Shown: in pieces, positions 1 to 9,784 of the stretch | How the letters are laid out: every line of letters starts with the position of its first letter | Position numbering within the stretch: the first letter of the stretch is position 1 | Assembly (NCBI GenBank): GCA_963700775.1 | Contig: CAVOYU010000002.1 | Location: 303,596-367,595, forward strand | Source: Thermohalobaculum sp963700775 | GTDB lineage: Bacteria > Pseudomonadota > Alphaproteobacteria > Rhodobacterales > Rhodobacteraceae | DNA: 64,000 nt | Reading direction: 5' to 3' | Program-made: the position numbers and the translations under genes | Notes under the pieces: model-generated | Databases searched by the model: none | What the model saw: the letters and a program-made list of their open reading frames with translations, nothing else | Told to the model about the DNA's origin: nothing

Positions 1-2115
1 GTCGGCAAGCGTGCCGAGGGAACCACGCCGATGCTGCGCGGCATCCTGCTCGCCGACCTAGTCTATCTTCTGGTGCTGATCGCGGTCATCTCGCTCAAGA
101 TCGGCCGGCTGGTCGCCGCCCGGCGGCGCGGTTCCGCCGGCTCGCGGCTACACCTTCGCCTGACCGGCGTCTTCGCCGGGGTGGCCCTGGCGCCTACCGT
201 CATTGTCGCGATCTTCGCCACGCTCACCGTCAACTTCGGCATCGAATCCTGGTTCTCGGAGCAGGTCGGCAGCGTGGTGCGAAACTCGCTCGCCACCGCC
301 CAGGCCTACGAGCGCGAGCACCGCGGCAACATCAAGGGCGACATCCTGGCCATGGCCAACGACCTCAACCGGGCGGCGGCGGCCGGGGTGACGGGAGGGC
401 AGCTCAACGAGCTGGTCTCGCAGCAGGCGCTGCTGCGAGAGCTGCCCGAGGCCTATGTGTTCTCCTCGCAGAAGGAGATCCTGGCCCGCGGCGAGTTCAG
501 CTACCTGTTCAACTTCGAGCCTCCGACCGAGGAACAACTGGCCCGTGCCCGGGCTGGCGAGGTCGTGATCATGGAGGACGAGGGCAACAACGAGATCCGG
601 GCGCTGGTCTACCTCACCAACTACTTCGACGCGTTCCTCTACGTGACCCGCGACGTGCAGGGCCAGGTGCTGAAACTGCTCGACGAGACCCAGGACACGG
701 TCCAGCTCTACGAACGGCTCGAGGCCGAGCGCGACGGTATCCTGTTCGACTTCGCGCTGATCTATATCGGCTTCGCCCTTCTGGTGATCCTCTCGGCGGT
801 ACTGCTCGGCCTCTGGTTCGCCGAGCGCCTGGCGCGGCCGGTCGGCCGTCTGGCGGAGGCAGCCGAGAGCGTCGGCGCGGGCGATCTCGATATCCGGGTC
901 AAGGAGCAGAAGGGCTCCGACGAGGTCGCCATGCTGGGCCGCATCTTCAACCGCATGACCCAGCAGCTCAAGGCCCAGCGGACGGCGCTGGTCTCGGCCA
1001 AGGAAGACTCCGAGATCCGCCGCCATTTCATCGAGGCCGTGCTTTCCGGCGTGACGGCGGGGGTCATCGGCCTGGATGGTGACGGCAGGATCGATCTCAT
1101 TAACGAGGCCGCTGCCGATATGCTTCGGGTCGATGCGCTGGGGACCACCGGCAAGCTGCTCGGAGAGATCGCCCCCGAGTTCGAGGGCCTCGTCGAGGCT
1201 GCCCGCAAGGCGCCCTCGGGCATCGCGCGGAGCGAGATCCGCTCCGCGTCGGAGGGCGAGGCCCGCGAGTACATCTGCCGGATTGCGCCGAAGTCGCCCG
1301 AGCAGCCGCAGGAAGGCTATGTGCTGACCTTCGACGACATCTCGGCGCTTGCCTCGGCCCAGCGCATGGCTGCCTGGGGGGACGTGGCCCGGCGCATTGC
1401 CCATGAAATCAAGAATCCGCTGACGCCGATCCAGCTTTCGACAGACCGGATGCGGCGGAAATTCTCGGGCCGGCTCGGCGAGGACGGCGCGGCCTTCGAG
1501 CAGTATCTCGACGTGATCACCCGCCAGGCGGGCGACATACGGCGCATGGTCGACGAGTTCTCGCGCTTCGCCCGCATGCCCGAGCCGGTTCAGGTCGAGG
1601 AGGACCTGGCCGCCCTGCTGCGCGACGCGGTCCTGCTGCAGGAAGAGGGCCATACCGACATCGTCTACGAGGTGGACCTGCAGGACGGCCCGGTGCCGGT
1701 CAACTGCGACCGCGGCCTGATCGGCCAGTGCCTCACCAACCTGTTGCAGAATGCGGCCGATGCGATCGAATCGCGCCGCGAGGCCGAGAGCAACGCGGGG
1801 CTCGAGGGCCGGATCCGGGTCGCGCTGGCCATCGGCCAGCGGTCCTACCGGGTCGAAATCGCGGACAACGGCACCGGTCTGCCCGCCGAGGGCAGGGACC
1901 GGCTGACCGATCCCTATGTGACGAACCGCAAGAAGGGCACCGGGCTCGGCCTTGCGATCGTCAAGAAGATCATCGAGCAGCATGGCGGCGAGCTCACGCT
2001 CGGCGACGCCCCGGCGGAGACCGGGCTCGACGGCGCACAAGTGACGCTGAGGCTCCCGAAGCCCGCGTTGCGGAACCAGAAATCGGGAACAGAGACAGAA
2101 AAAGCGGGCAGTTGA
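1..2115 (+). CDS. ntrY: Nitrogen-regulation sensor histidine kinase NtrY (5' end outside window)
   Basis: Membrane sensor kinase that signals to NtrX, the next gene. The reading frame is open from base 1, and the first ATG (base 31) lies inside what is normally the second membrane segment of NtrY, so the true start is probably upstream. Counting from that Met, hydrophobic segments lie at about 5-25, 44-68 and 238-260. They are followed by a HAMP linker (about 262-318), a PAS domain, and a HisKA domain with the phospho-acceptor His458 in an HEIKNPLTPIQLS block. The C-terminal ATPase domain shows the N box (NLLQNAADAIE), ADNGTGLP and GTGLGLAIV. The periplasmic loop between the second and third segments is typical of NtrY. 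The stop is 18 bases from ntrX, which implies one operon. The family assignment is secure; the signal sensed is not visible. Confidence 0.95.
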   Translation, partial: VGKRAEGTTPMLRGILLADLVYLLVLIAVISLKIGRLVAARRRGSAGSRLHLRLTGVFAGVALAPTVIVAIFATLTVNFGIESWFSEQVGSVVRNSLATAQAYEREHRGNIKGDILAMANDLNRAAAAGVTGGQLNELVSQQALLRELPEAYVFSSQKEILARGEFSYLFNFEPPTEEQLARARAGEVVIMEDEGNNEIRALVYLTNYFDAFLYVTRDVQGQVLKLLDETQDTVQLYERLEAERDGILFDFALIYIGFALLVILSAVLLGLWFAERLARPVGRLAEAAESVGAGDLDIRVKEQKGSDEVAMLGRIFNRMTQQLKAQRTALVSAKEDSEIRRHFIEAVLSGVTAGVIGLDGDGRIDLINEAAADMLRVDALGTTGKLLGEIAPEFEGLVEAARKAPSGIARSEIRSASEGEAREYICRIAPKSPEQPQEGYVLTFDDISALASAQRMAAWGDVARRIAHEIKNPLTPIQLSTDRMRRKFSGRLGEDGAAFEQYLDVITRQAGDIRRMVDEFSRFARMPEPVQVEEDLAALLRDAVLLQEEGHTDIVYEVDLQDGPVPVNCDRGLIGQCLTNLLQNAADAIESRREAESNAGLEGRIRVALAIGQRSYRVEIADNGTGLPAEGRDRLTDPYVTNRKKGTGLGLAIVKKIIEQHGGELTLGDAPAETGLDGAQVTLRLPKPALRNQKSGTETEKAGS

Positions 2116-2133
2116 GAAAGCGAGGCGGGACAA

Positions 2134-3579
2134 ATGGCTGACGTTCTCATAGTCGACGACGAGGCGGACATCCGGGACATCATATCGGACCTGTTGAAGG
2201 ACGAGGGTCATGCGGCGCGGACGGCGCACGACGCCGACAGTGCCTTTGCGGCGATCGAGATCGCGCCGCCGGACCTGGTCATTCTGGATATCTGGCTGCA
2301 GGGCAGCCGCATGGATGGCATCGAGATCCTCAAGAACGTAAAGCGCGACAACCCGGACATTCCGGTCGTGATCATCTCCGGCCACGGCAACATCGAGGTT
2401 GCGGTGGCTGCGGTGCAGCAGGGCGCCTACGATTTCATCGAGAAGCCGTTCAACATGAGCCAGCTGATGGTCGTGGTTGGCCGCGCCCTCGAGGCGAGCC
2501 GGCTCCGGCGCGAGAACGCGCGGCTGCGCGGGTCCGAGGCGTCGAGCGGCGATCTGCTCGGATCGTCGCCGGCCGCCAATGCGCTGCGCAACAAGCTGAT
2601 GCGGGTCGCCCGCGGCGGCAGCCGGGTGCTGCTGTCCGGCGGCCCCGGCACCGGCAAGGAGGTAGCGGCCCGCTTCATCCATTCCCATTCCGACCGCAAC
2701 GGCAAGCCCTTCGTCGTGGTCAACGCGGCCTCGATCGAGGCCGACCGGATGGAGGAGGTGCTGTTCGGCCGTGAATCCTCCGACCGGCCGGTACAGGCGG
2801 GCCTGTTCGAGCGCGCCCATGGCGGTACGCTGTTCATCGACGAGGTGGGCGACATGCCCTATGGCACGCAGTCGAAGATACTGCGCGTGCTTGTCGACCA
2901 GGCCTTCATCCGCCTCGGCGGCATCGCAACCGTCCGGGTAGACGTCCGCGTGATCAGCGCCTCGAACCGCGATCTCCAGCGCGAGATCCGCGACGGCCGG
3001 TTCCGCGAGGACCTCTACCACCGCCTGAACGTGGTACCGATCGAGGTGCCGCCGCTCGACCGGCGCCGCGAGGACATCCCAGAGCTCGCCACCGCCTTTC
3101 TCGAGATGTTCTCCCGCCAGCAGGGCCTGCCGCGCCGCCGATTGGGCGAGAGCGCAATCGCCGCACTGCAGACCCGCGACTGGCCAGGCAACGTCCGCCA
3201 GCTCCGAAACATGATGGAGCAGGTTCTGATCCTTGGCGCGGACAGTCCGGTTATCGATGCCGAGGAACTGCCAGGTGGCGGCGGCACCGATGATGGCGAG
3301 GCCGGGCTCGGCGGCGTGATGGGGGTGGTCGCCGGCCTGCCGCTCCGCGAGGCGCGCGAGCTGTTCGAGCGTGAATACCTCATCGCCCAGATCAACCGGT
3401 TCGGCGGCAACATCTCGCGTACCGCGGCATTCGTCGGCATGGAACGCTCGGCGCTGCACCGGAAGCTCAAGATGCTGGGCGTCGTCACCACCTCGCGCGG
3501 CGGCATCCGGATCGCGATCGCCGACGAGGAGGAAGACGAGGTGCAGGAAGAGCGCGCGGTGGCGGCTGAACTGAATTGA
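2134..3579 (+). CDS. ntrX: Response regulator NtrX
   Basis: Partner of NtrY and regulator of nitrogen and redox-linked genes. The protein has 481 residues. The N-terminal receiver domain has its acidic patch in VDDEADI and the phospho-acceptor Asp52 in LVILDIW. The AAA+ domain has a Walker A at about 169-176 (GGPGTGKE) and Walker B-like FIDEVGDMP. A Fis-type helix-turn-helix lies near the C terminus (NISRTAAFVGMERSALHRKL). The GAFTGA loop that contacts sigma-54 is absent, replaced by a run containing ESSDRPVQ. This is usual for alphaproteobacterial NtrX and suggests it does not act as a standard sigma-54 activator. About 30 residues follow the HTH and are rich in Asp and Glu, longer than in many NtrX proteins. 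A purine-rich RBS (aggcggg) precedes the ATG. Confidence 0.95.
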   Translation: MADVLIVDDEADIRDIISDLLKDEGHAARTAHDADSAFAAIEIAPPDLVILDIWLQGSRMDGIEILKNVKRDNPDIPVVIISGHGNIEVAVAAVQQGAYDFIEKPFNMSQLMVVVGRALEASRLRRENARLRGSEASSGDLLGSSPAANALRNKLMRVARGGSRVLLSGGPGTGKEVAARFIHSHSDRNGKPFVVVNAASIEADRMEEVLFGRESSDRPVQAGLFERAHGGTLFIDEVGDMPYGTQSKILRVLVDQAFIRLGGIATVRVDVRVISASNRDLQREIRDGRFREDLYHRLNVVPIEVPPLDRRREDIPELATAFLEMFSRQQGLPRRRLGESAIAALQTRDWPGNVRQLRNMMEQVLILGADSPVIDAEELPGGGGTDDGEAGLGGVMGVVAGLPLREARELFEREYLIAQINRFGGNISRTAAFVGMERSALHRKLKMLGVVTTSRGGIRIAIADEEEDEVQEERAVAAELN

Positions 3580-3632
3580 CCGCACCCGCCCGCCCGACCA
3601 TAGTCGCTCGGCTCAGGCCGGGAGAGTAAGCG

Positions 3633-5006
3633 ATGAAGGTGATCGTCTGCGGTGCGGGTCAGGTCGGCTCGCAGATCGCGCGCCATCTGTCTGACGAGGG
3701 CAACGGCGTCACCGTCATCGACAGCAACGCCCAGTTGGTGCGCGCGGTCACCGATGCGCTGGACGTGGCCGGCGTCGTCGGCTTCGCCTCGCATCCCGAC
3801 GTGCTCGCCCGGGCAGGTGCGCGGGACTGCGACATGCTGATCGCGGCGACGTCGACCGACGAGGTCAACATGATCGCCTGCCAGGTGGCGCATTCGGTCT
3901 TCCAGGTTCCGACCAAGATCGCCCGCATCCGCGCCGACAGCTATCTCGAGGCCGAGTGGAGCGATCTGTTCCGGCGCGAGCATCTGCCGATCGACGTGAT
4001 CATCTCGCCGGAAGCCGAGGTCGCCAACGTGACCATGCGGCGGCTGCGGGCGACGGCGGTTTTCGACATCGAGCCGTTCCTCGGCGGCGCGGTCGATTTT
4101 GTCGGCCTGAAGCTCGATGACAACTGCCCGGTGTTGAACACTCCGCTGCGGCAGCTGAGCGAATTGTTCTCCACGCTCCGCGCGATCGTCGTCGCGGTGC
4201 GACGCGAGGGCAAGGTCTGGGTCACCCACGGCGACGACCAGCTCTTCGCCAATGACGAGGTCTACTTCATCTCCGCCCACGAGGATCTGAACCGGACCAT
4301 CGGCATCTTCGGTCGCGAGAACCTGTCCGCGGAGCGGATCGTGGTGGTCGGCGCAGGCAATATCGGCCTGCGCGTCGCGCGGCTGATCGAGGAGTCGGCC
4401 AACCTGCGCTGCAAGATCATCGAGCGCGACCGGGGCCGGGCCGAGTACGCAGCCGATCATTTGGAGCGCACCATCGTCCTGAACGGCGACGCGCTGAGCG
4501 CCGAGATCCTGACCGAGGCCGGGGTGCAGGAGGCGGACGCCATCGTCGCGCTGACCAATGATGACCGCACCAACCTGCTGTCCTGCGCTCTGGCTGAGCA
4601 GCTCGGCTGCCCGATCTCGATCGCCCTGTCGAACGACCCGACCTTCGAGCGGATCGCGGTGCCGCTCGGGGTCAATGCGCTGATCAATCCGCGCGCGACC
4701 ACGGTCTCGTCGATCCTGCGACATGTCCGCCGCGGCCGAGTCCGGGCAGTCTACTCCATCGGACGCGGCGAAGGCGAGGTGATCGAGGCCCAGGTGATGG
4801 CGACCTCGCCAATTGCCGGCAAGCGCATCCGCGACATCAACTTCCCGACCGGAGCGATCATCGGGGCGCTGCAGCATCGCGACGAGGTTCTGCTGCCGCA
4901 CGGCGACACGGTGATCCAGGTCGGCGACGTGATGGTGATGTTCGCGGTCCGCGACGCGGTCCACGAGGTCGAGCAGATGTTCCGGGTGAGCCCGGAATTC
5001 TTCTGA
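3633..5006 (+). CDS. trkA: Trk potassium uptake protein TrkA
   Basis: Peripheral NAD(H)-binding regulator of the TrkH potassium channel. The 457 residues carry two RCK units. The first nucleotide-binding motif is GAGQVGSQIARHL near the N terminus, and the second is VVGAGNIGLRVARL near residue 235. Each unit is followed by an RCK_C ligand domain. The length matches TrkA (about 458). It sits between ntrX and trkH with an 11-base gap to the latter. The placement next to ntrYX is a conserved alphaproteobacterial arrangement, so co-expression with the nitrogen regulators is likely. Confidence 0.95.
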   Translation: MKVIVCGAGQVGSQIARHLSDEGNGVTVIDSNAQLVRAVTDALDVAGVVGFASHPDVLARAGARDCDMLIAATSTDEVNMIACQVAHSVFQVPTKIARIRADSYLEAEWSDLFRREHLPIDVIISPEAEVANVTMRRLRATAVFDIEPFLGGAVDFVGLKLDDNCPVLNTPLRQLSELFSTLRAIVVAVRREGKVWVTHGDDQLFANDEVYFISAHEDLNRTIGIFGRENLSAERIVVVGAGNIGLRVARLIEESANLRCKIIERDRGRAEYAADHLERTIVLNGDALSAEILTEAGVQEADAIVALTNDDRTNLLSCALAEQLGCPISIALSNDPTFERIAVPLGVNALINPRATTVSSILRHVRRGRVRAVYSIGRGEGEVIEAQVMATSPIAGKRIRDINFPTGAIIGALQHRDEVLLPHGDTVIQVGDVMVMFAVRDAVHEVEQMFRVSPEFF

Positions 5007-5016
5007 GAGGCGGGCG

Positions 5017-6600
5017 ATGCGCCCGCTGCGGCTGCCCCTGTTCCCGCTTTGCCTGGGCTTGCTGGCCGCCGGGATGCTGGTTCCCTCGGCCTATGCCGCG
5101 ATCAATCTGGACGGGCCGAGCCTGCGGGCGTTCCTTCCCTGTGCGGTGTTCACCGGTTTCGCGGCGGCGACGCTGGGCGTCGCTCTCGCCTCGGGCGCGC
5201 GGGGCAGGACCGCCGGCGCCGAGCTGCGCGAGCTCGTGGCCTGCTGGATTCTGGTGCCGCTCTTCGCGGCGCTGCCGCTTTGGCTCAGGACTCCCGTCGT
5301 CGGCTTCGGCGGCGCCTGGTTCGATATGCTCTGCGTCTTCACGACGACCGGCGGGACCGTATATGCCGAGCCCGACAAGGTGCCGATGTCGATCCATCTG
5401 TGGCGCGGTATCGTCGCCTGGTTCGGCGGCCTGGTGACCCTGGCGGCCGCATTCGCCATCCTGGGGCCGCGAAATCTCAGCGGCACCGAGACAGCTCTCC
5501 ATGCCGAGGGGCTGTCCGGGGCCATTGGCGGAGACATCAGCGTCCACGGCGGCTCGGCCGCCCGGATCGAGGACCGGCTCGCGCGGGCACTCCGCACGAT
5601 CCTGCCAGTCTATGCCGGGTTGACCGCCGGGCTGGCGCTGCTGTTCGCGACGCTCGGACAGGACGGAATGGTCGCGGCCATCCATGCGATGGCGATCCTC
5701 TCGACCACCAGCGTTTCCCCGAATGCCCAGGGCCTCGGCGCGGTGGCGAGCGTGCCGGCCGAGATGGTGGCGGCGCTGTTCCTGGTGCTGGCGGCGACCC
5801 GGCTGACCTATTCCCGACCCCGCCGTACCGGCCGGCTGCGCCGCTGGACGCATGACCCCGAACTGCTGCTCATGGGGCTGCTGGTCGCTCTGTCGACCTT
5901 CGCGCTGTTCCTGCGCCACTGGTTCGGCGCACTGACGGCGGACACCGGCGAGGCCACGCCGGATGCGCTCAGGGCGCTGTGGGGCGCGGCCTTCACGTCG
6001 CTCTCCTTCCTCACCACCACCGGGTTCGAAAGCGCTTTCTGGCAAAGCGCCCGAGACTGGAGCGGGCTCGACAATCCGGGGCTGATCCTGCTCGGCCTCT
6101 GCGCGATCGGCGGCGGCGCGGCCACGACTGCGGGCGGCATCAAGCTGATCCGCGGCTATGCGCTGCTCCGCCACGGCTACCGCGAGCTCGAGCGCATCGC
6201 CCAGCCGAACAGCGTTCTGGCCACCGGGCGCAGGCTCCGGGGCATCATGAGCGAGGGCGCGTTTCTCGCCTGGGCCTTCATCATGCTCTACGTGGTCGCG
6301 ATCTTCTTTGCCGTCATCGCCCTGACCCTGACGGGCTTCAGCTTCGAGGACGCGCTGATCGCGTCGATTGCCGCGATCTCGAATACCGGCCCGGCATTCG
6401 CGGCCGTCGCACCCGGTGACATCGATTTCCCGCGCCTCTCCGAATCGCAACGGGCAATTCTGGGCGCGGTCATGGTGCTTGGCCGCCTGGAGACACTTGC
6501 AGTGATTTCTCTATTCAATACAGGTTCATGGCGGCGATTTAGCATACGCACAAAAAACACTGGAAATGCGGACGGCAAAATCGCAGACTCGCGCCAGTGA
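5017..6600 (+). CDS. trkH: Trk potassium uptake membrane protein TrkH
   Basis: Channel-forming membrane subunit of Trk potassium uptake. The 527 residues contain about ten hydrophobic helices and re-entrant loops with selectivity-filter-like turns (for example TTTGGTV, STTSVSP, TTTGFES, SNTGPAF). A gagaggcggg RBS precedes the ATG. The C terminus has a short polar tail beyond the last pore helix. Its position directly after trkA fits one complex. The last 60 bases have lower G+C than the body of the gene, a hint of a regulatory boundary before hfq. Confidence 0.93.
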   Translation: MRPLRLPLFPLCLGLLAAGMLVPSAYAAINLDGPSLRAFLPCAVFTGFAAATLGVALASGARGRTAGAELRELVACWILVPLFAALPLWLRTPVVGFGGAWFDMLCVFTTTGGTVYAEPDKVPMSIHLWRGIVAWFGGLVTLAAAFAILGPRNLSGTETALHAEGLSGAIGGDISVHGGSAARIEDRLARALRTILPVYAGLTAGLALLFATLGQDGMVAAIHAMAILSTTSVSPNAQGLGAVASVPAEMVAALFLVLAATRLTYSRPRRTGRLRRWTHDPELLLMGLLVALSTFALFLRHWFGALTADTGEATPDALRALWGAAFTSLSFLTTTGFESAFWQSARDWSGLDNPGLILLGLCAIGGGAATTAGGIKLIRGYALLRHGYRELERIAQPNSVLATGRRLRGIMSEGAFLAWAFIMLYVVAIFFAVIALTLTGFSFEDALIASIAAISNTGPAFAAVAPGDIDFPRLSESQRAILGAVMVLGRLETLAVISLFNTGSWRRFSIRTKNTGNADGKIADSRQ

Positions 6601-6652
6601 GGCCGGCGGAGGCCGGTACCCTGCAATTCAAGAAATAAGATCAGGCGAAAAA

Positions 6653-6895
6653 ATGGCCGGCGAAAGCAGACAGAACCTCCAAGACACTTTCCTCAACCAC
6701 GTTCGCAAGCAGAAAGTCCCCGTCACGGTGTTTCTCGTGAACGGCGTCAAGCTCCAGGGCGTGATCACATGGTTTGACAATTTCTGCGTCCTCCTGCGCC
6801 GGGACGGGCAGTCGCAGCTCGTCTACAAGCACGCGATCTCCACAGTCATGCCGGCGCAGCCGTTCAGCCTCTACGACGGCAACGAGGAAGCATGA
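6653..6895 (+). CDS. hfq: RNA chaperone Hfq
   Basis: Sm-like hexameric RNA chaperone that pairs small RNAs with mRNAs. The 80 residues show Sm1 (VFLVNGVKLQGVITWFDNF) and the Sm2 signature YKHAISTV. The ATG at 6653 is chosen because Hfq starts this way (MAGESRQNLQDTFLNHVRK) and upstream codons in the same frame do not resemble it. The gene lies 35 bases before hflX, the classic hfq-hflX pair. There is only a short acidic tail after the Sm core, as is usual in alphaproteobacteria. Confidence 0.97.
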   Translation: MAGESRQNLQDTFLNHVRKQKVPVTVFLVNGVKLQGVITWFDNFCVLLRRDGQSQLVYKHAISTVMPAQPFSLYDGNEEA

Positions 6896-6929
6896 CCCAA
6901 GGCGCGGCCTTCGGCCGGGCAGGAGCCAG

Positions 6930-8235
6930 GTGACAGCAAAGGTCTACCTGCTACACCCGGTCATCAAGGCACCCGGAGCCCCGGACCCGGCGGATGCGCT
7001 GGACGAGGCGTCGGCCCTTGTCCACGCCATCGACGTCGAGCTGGCCGGCAGCAGCCTCGTGCCGCTGTCGCGCCCGACCCCCGCGACCCTGCTCGGCCAG
7101 GGCAAGGTCGAGGAACTCGCGCCCATCCTCGCCGAGCGCGAGATCGACGTGGTCGTCGTGAACGGCGAACTGAGCCCGGTCCAGCAGCGCAACCTCGAGC
7201 GCGCCTGGAAGGTCAAGGTGCTCGACCGAACCGGCCTGATCCTCGAGATCTTCGGCGAGCGGGCGCGCACCCGCGAGGGCGTGCTGCAGGTCGAGCTTGC
7301 CCATCTCACCTACCAGAAGAGCCGGCTGGTCCGAAGCTGGACCCATCTCGAGCGCCAGCGCGGCAACACGGGCTTCATCGGCGGCCCGGGCGAGACCCAG
7401 CTCGAGGCCGACCGCCGCATCCTCGACGACAAGATCGTCCGGCTGAAGCGCCAGCTCGAAAAGGTGGTGCGCACCCGCTCCCTGCACCGGGCGGCGCGCA
7501 AGAAGGTACCGCAGCCGGTCGTCGCGCTGGTCGGCTACACCAATGCCGGCAAGTCGACCCTCTTCAACAAGCTCACCTCGGCCGGGGTCAGGGCCGAGGA
7601 CATGCTGTTCGCGACCCTCGATCCGACCATGCGCCAGATCCGGCTGCCGTCCGGCCGCATGGCGATCCTCTCCGACACGGTCGGGTTCATCTCCGACCTG
7701 CCGACCCAGCTTGTCGCCGCCTTCCGGGCGACGCTGGAGGAGGTGCTGGAGGCGGACCTGATCGTCCATGTCCGCAACATCGCCCACCACGCCACCGAGG
7801 AGCAGAACCGCGAGGTGCTGGGCGTGCTCCGCGGCCTCGGCGTTGCCGAGCCGCGGTTGACGGAGATGATCGAGCTCCGCAACAAGATCGATCTGCTCGA
7901 CCCGGAACGCCTGCAGGCAGCCCGCAGTGCCGCCACCCGCGGCACCGGCGTGATCGCCGCTTCCGCTGTCACCGGCGAGGGCTGCGACCTGCTGCTGGCC
8001 GAAATCGAGGCACGCCTCTTCCCCCGCCGGATGCTGTTCACGCTCCGTCTCGGCCATGACGAGGGCCGGGCGGTCTCATGGCTCTACGGCCACGGCGAGG
8101 TCCGGAGCCGCGTCGACGGCGACGATGGAAATCGATCTCACCGTCGAGATGACCGAGAAGGAATTCTTCCAGTTCCGCAAGCAGTTCGGCATCGCCGCCG
8201 CCGAGGTTCGCCACACCGCGCTCGCGGCGCAGTGA
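6930..8235 (+). CDS. hflX: GTPase HflX (single-base frameshift near the 3' end)
   Basis: Ribosome-associated GTPase that rescues stalled or stressed ribosomes. The GTG start at 6930 follows an aggag RBS by a few bases. The N-terminal HflX domain contains GQGKVEEL and GFIGGPGETQLE. The G domain has G1 GYTNAGKST, G3 DTVGF and an NKID motif. The frame used up to about 8100 stops making sense after GHGEVRSR. In the next frame the expected ending (EIDLTVEMTEKEFFQF...) runs to a TGA at 8233-8235. One extra base between about 8100 and 8125 explains this. Either the gene is frameshifted or the base is a sequencing error; the preservation of the tail argues for error. Confidence 0.9.
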
Positions 8236-8257
8236 TCCGCCCGGCGCACCGCCCGCC

Positions 8258-8686
8258 TCAGCCCCCCAGCTCCGCCGTCAGCACGGCGCGCACGCTCTCC
8301 GGCGGAACGCGGGTCTTGCGCGTCGCCATGCCGTAGAAAACGTTCACGCACTCGCTGGTGGCGTAGCAGGTCTCGCCCCGGAACACCCCGTAGCCGGTGG
8401 TGACCGACTTGGTGCCGACCCGGATCACCCGGGCACCCACATCGACGCTGCCCGGATAGTGGAGCTCGCGCAGATAGTCGATCACCAGCCGGGCGAGGAT
8501 GAACTCGACCCCCTCCATGCCACCCTTCTGGATCAGCCGGTACATGTAGTCGGTCCGCGCCGCCTCCACATAGGTCGCAAGCGCGGTGTTGTTCACATGG
8601 GCCATCGCGTCCTGGTCGGAATAGCGGATGATCACCGGGCTCCAGTGGCGGAAGGTCTCGCGGCGGGTCAGGTCCAATTCGGTCAT
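8258..8686 (-). CDS. Acyl-CoA thioesterase, 4HBT/YbgC-like hotdog fold
   Basis: A 142-residue single hotdog-fold protein. The catalytic-type motif is RYSDQDAMAHVNN (about residues 21-33), with Asp26 as the likely catalytic acid. It probably hydrolyses an acyl-CoA; the acyl group cannot be told. It ends 22 bases from the convergent end of hflX and starts a few bases from the stop of the EamA transporter gene on the same strand, so the two are probably co-transcribed. Hotdog thioesterases are widely distributed, so the neighbourhood does not fix the substrate. Confidence 0.85.
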   Translation of the reverse strand: MTELDLTRRETFRHWSPVIIRYSDQDAMAHVNNTALATYVEAARTDYMYRLIQKGGMEGVEFILARLVIDYLRELHYPGSVDVGARVIRVGTKSVTTGYGVFRGETCYATSECVNVFYGMATRKTRVPPESVRAVLTAELGG

Positions 8687-8692
8687 GGTACC

Positions 8693-9610
8693 TCAGAACA
8701 GGAACATCAGCACGCCGGCGACGATCACGGCCATGCCGAGAAGTTCTAGCCGGTTGATGGATTCGCGGAAGTATAGGGACGAGATCGTCAGGGTGAAGAT
8801 CACCTCGACCTGGCCGACCGCCTTCACGTAGGAGGCGTTCTCGATCGTCATCGCGGTGAACCAGCCCACCGACCCGGCGGCGCTGGTCAGGCCGATGAAC
8901 AGGCAGGGCCAGAACTGACGGCGCAGGGCGCGGAAACTGGCGGGCTCGGTCACCGCCAGCCCGGCGCCGACGACAGCCACCTGCATCACGCCGACGATCG
9001 CTACCGTCCAGCCAGCCCGGTACAGGAATCCGCCCTGGCCGAGCCCGAGGCTGGCCTCGCGCAGGAACAGGTAGCTGAGGCAGAAGAAGAACCCGGTCGC
9101 CAGCCCCACCAGCGTCGGCTTCGAGAACAGCGCTTCGCCGAGGGTCATCTCGCCGGTTCCGAGCTTCCCCAGCCCGACCCGGCCGACGGAGATCGCGATC
9201 ACGCCCGCCACAGTGAGCAGGATCGCCATCCAGCCGGTGAGGCTGACCGCCTCGGAGAACAGGAGCGAGCCGAGGATCGCCGCCAGCATCACGTCGGTCT
9301 TGGACAGCATGGTGCCAACGGCGAAATTGCGCATCTGGAACAGCCAGATCAGCAGATAGGTGGCGATCACCTGCACCGCCGCGGCGGCGAAGCAGTAGCC
9401 GAGGTAGCGGGCATCGAGCTCCGGCACTCCCAGCCCCTCCCAGTGCATCACCAGCGCCAGCCAGCCGAGCGCGAAGGGAAGCGCGAACAGCGAGCGCACA
9501 TAGGTCGTCATCCAGGTCGAAAGCCTTGCATTGAGCGACTTCTGCGCCGCCGTGCGCACCGCCTGCATCAGCGCGGCGAAGATTGCGATCGGGATCCAGA
9601 TCAGGTCCAT
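8693..9610 (-). CDS. EamA/DMT-family membrane transporter
   Basis: About 305 residues with ten hydrophobic segments arranged as two EamA repeats, as in drug/metabolite exporters. I place the start at 9610 (MDLIWIPIAIFAAL), because the membrane segment begins there. A longer version from 9673 would add 21 residues that look like translated leader. Motifs such as MLSKTDVMLAAILGSLLFSE and a glycine-rich second repeat fit the family. It sits directly upstream of the thioesterase gene on the same strand. The substrate is unknown. Confidence 0.85.
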   Translation of the reverse strand: MDLIWIPIAIFAALMQAVRTAAQKSLNARLSTWMTTYVRSLFALPFALGWLALVMHWEGLGVPELDARYLGYCFAAAAVQVIATYLLIWLFQMRNFAVGTMLSKTDVMLAAILGSLLFSEAVSLTGWMAILLTVAGVIAISVGRVGLGKLGTGEMTLGEALFSKPTLVGLATGFFFCLSYLFLREASLGLGQGGFLYRAGWTVAIVGVMQVAVVGAGLAVTEPASFRALRRQFWPCLFIGLTSAAGSVGWFTAMTIENASYVKAVGQVEVIFTLTISSLYFRESINRLELLGMAVIVAGVLMFLF

Positions 9611-9784
9611 CTGCGGGAAGATCCAGCTGCGGGCAGGGACATCGGCGGGACGGTCCGGGCAGGGGAGGAGCACGGCATCAGAAAGCGGATGCTTCTAGCA
9701 TGCGGCTGGCGCGGCGAGATACGGACGGCTACAGGAATCCCAAGCGTGATGGAAGGGCGGCGGCAAAACCGGACGGAGGGCAAC

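Noticed and set aside
2134..3579. Loss of the GAFTGA loop in NtrX as a mutation
   Set aside because: Absence of GAFTGA is normal for alphaproteobacterial NtrX.
148..3585. 1145-codon open frame on the minus strand across ntrY and ntrX
   Set aside because: High-GC shadow of well-identified genes; low-complexity Ala/Arg/Gly/His-rich translation with no motif.
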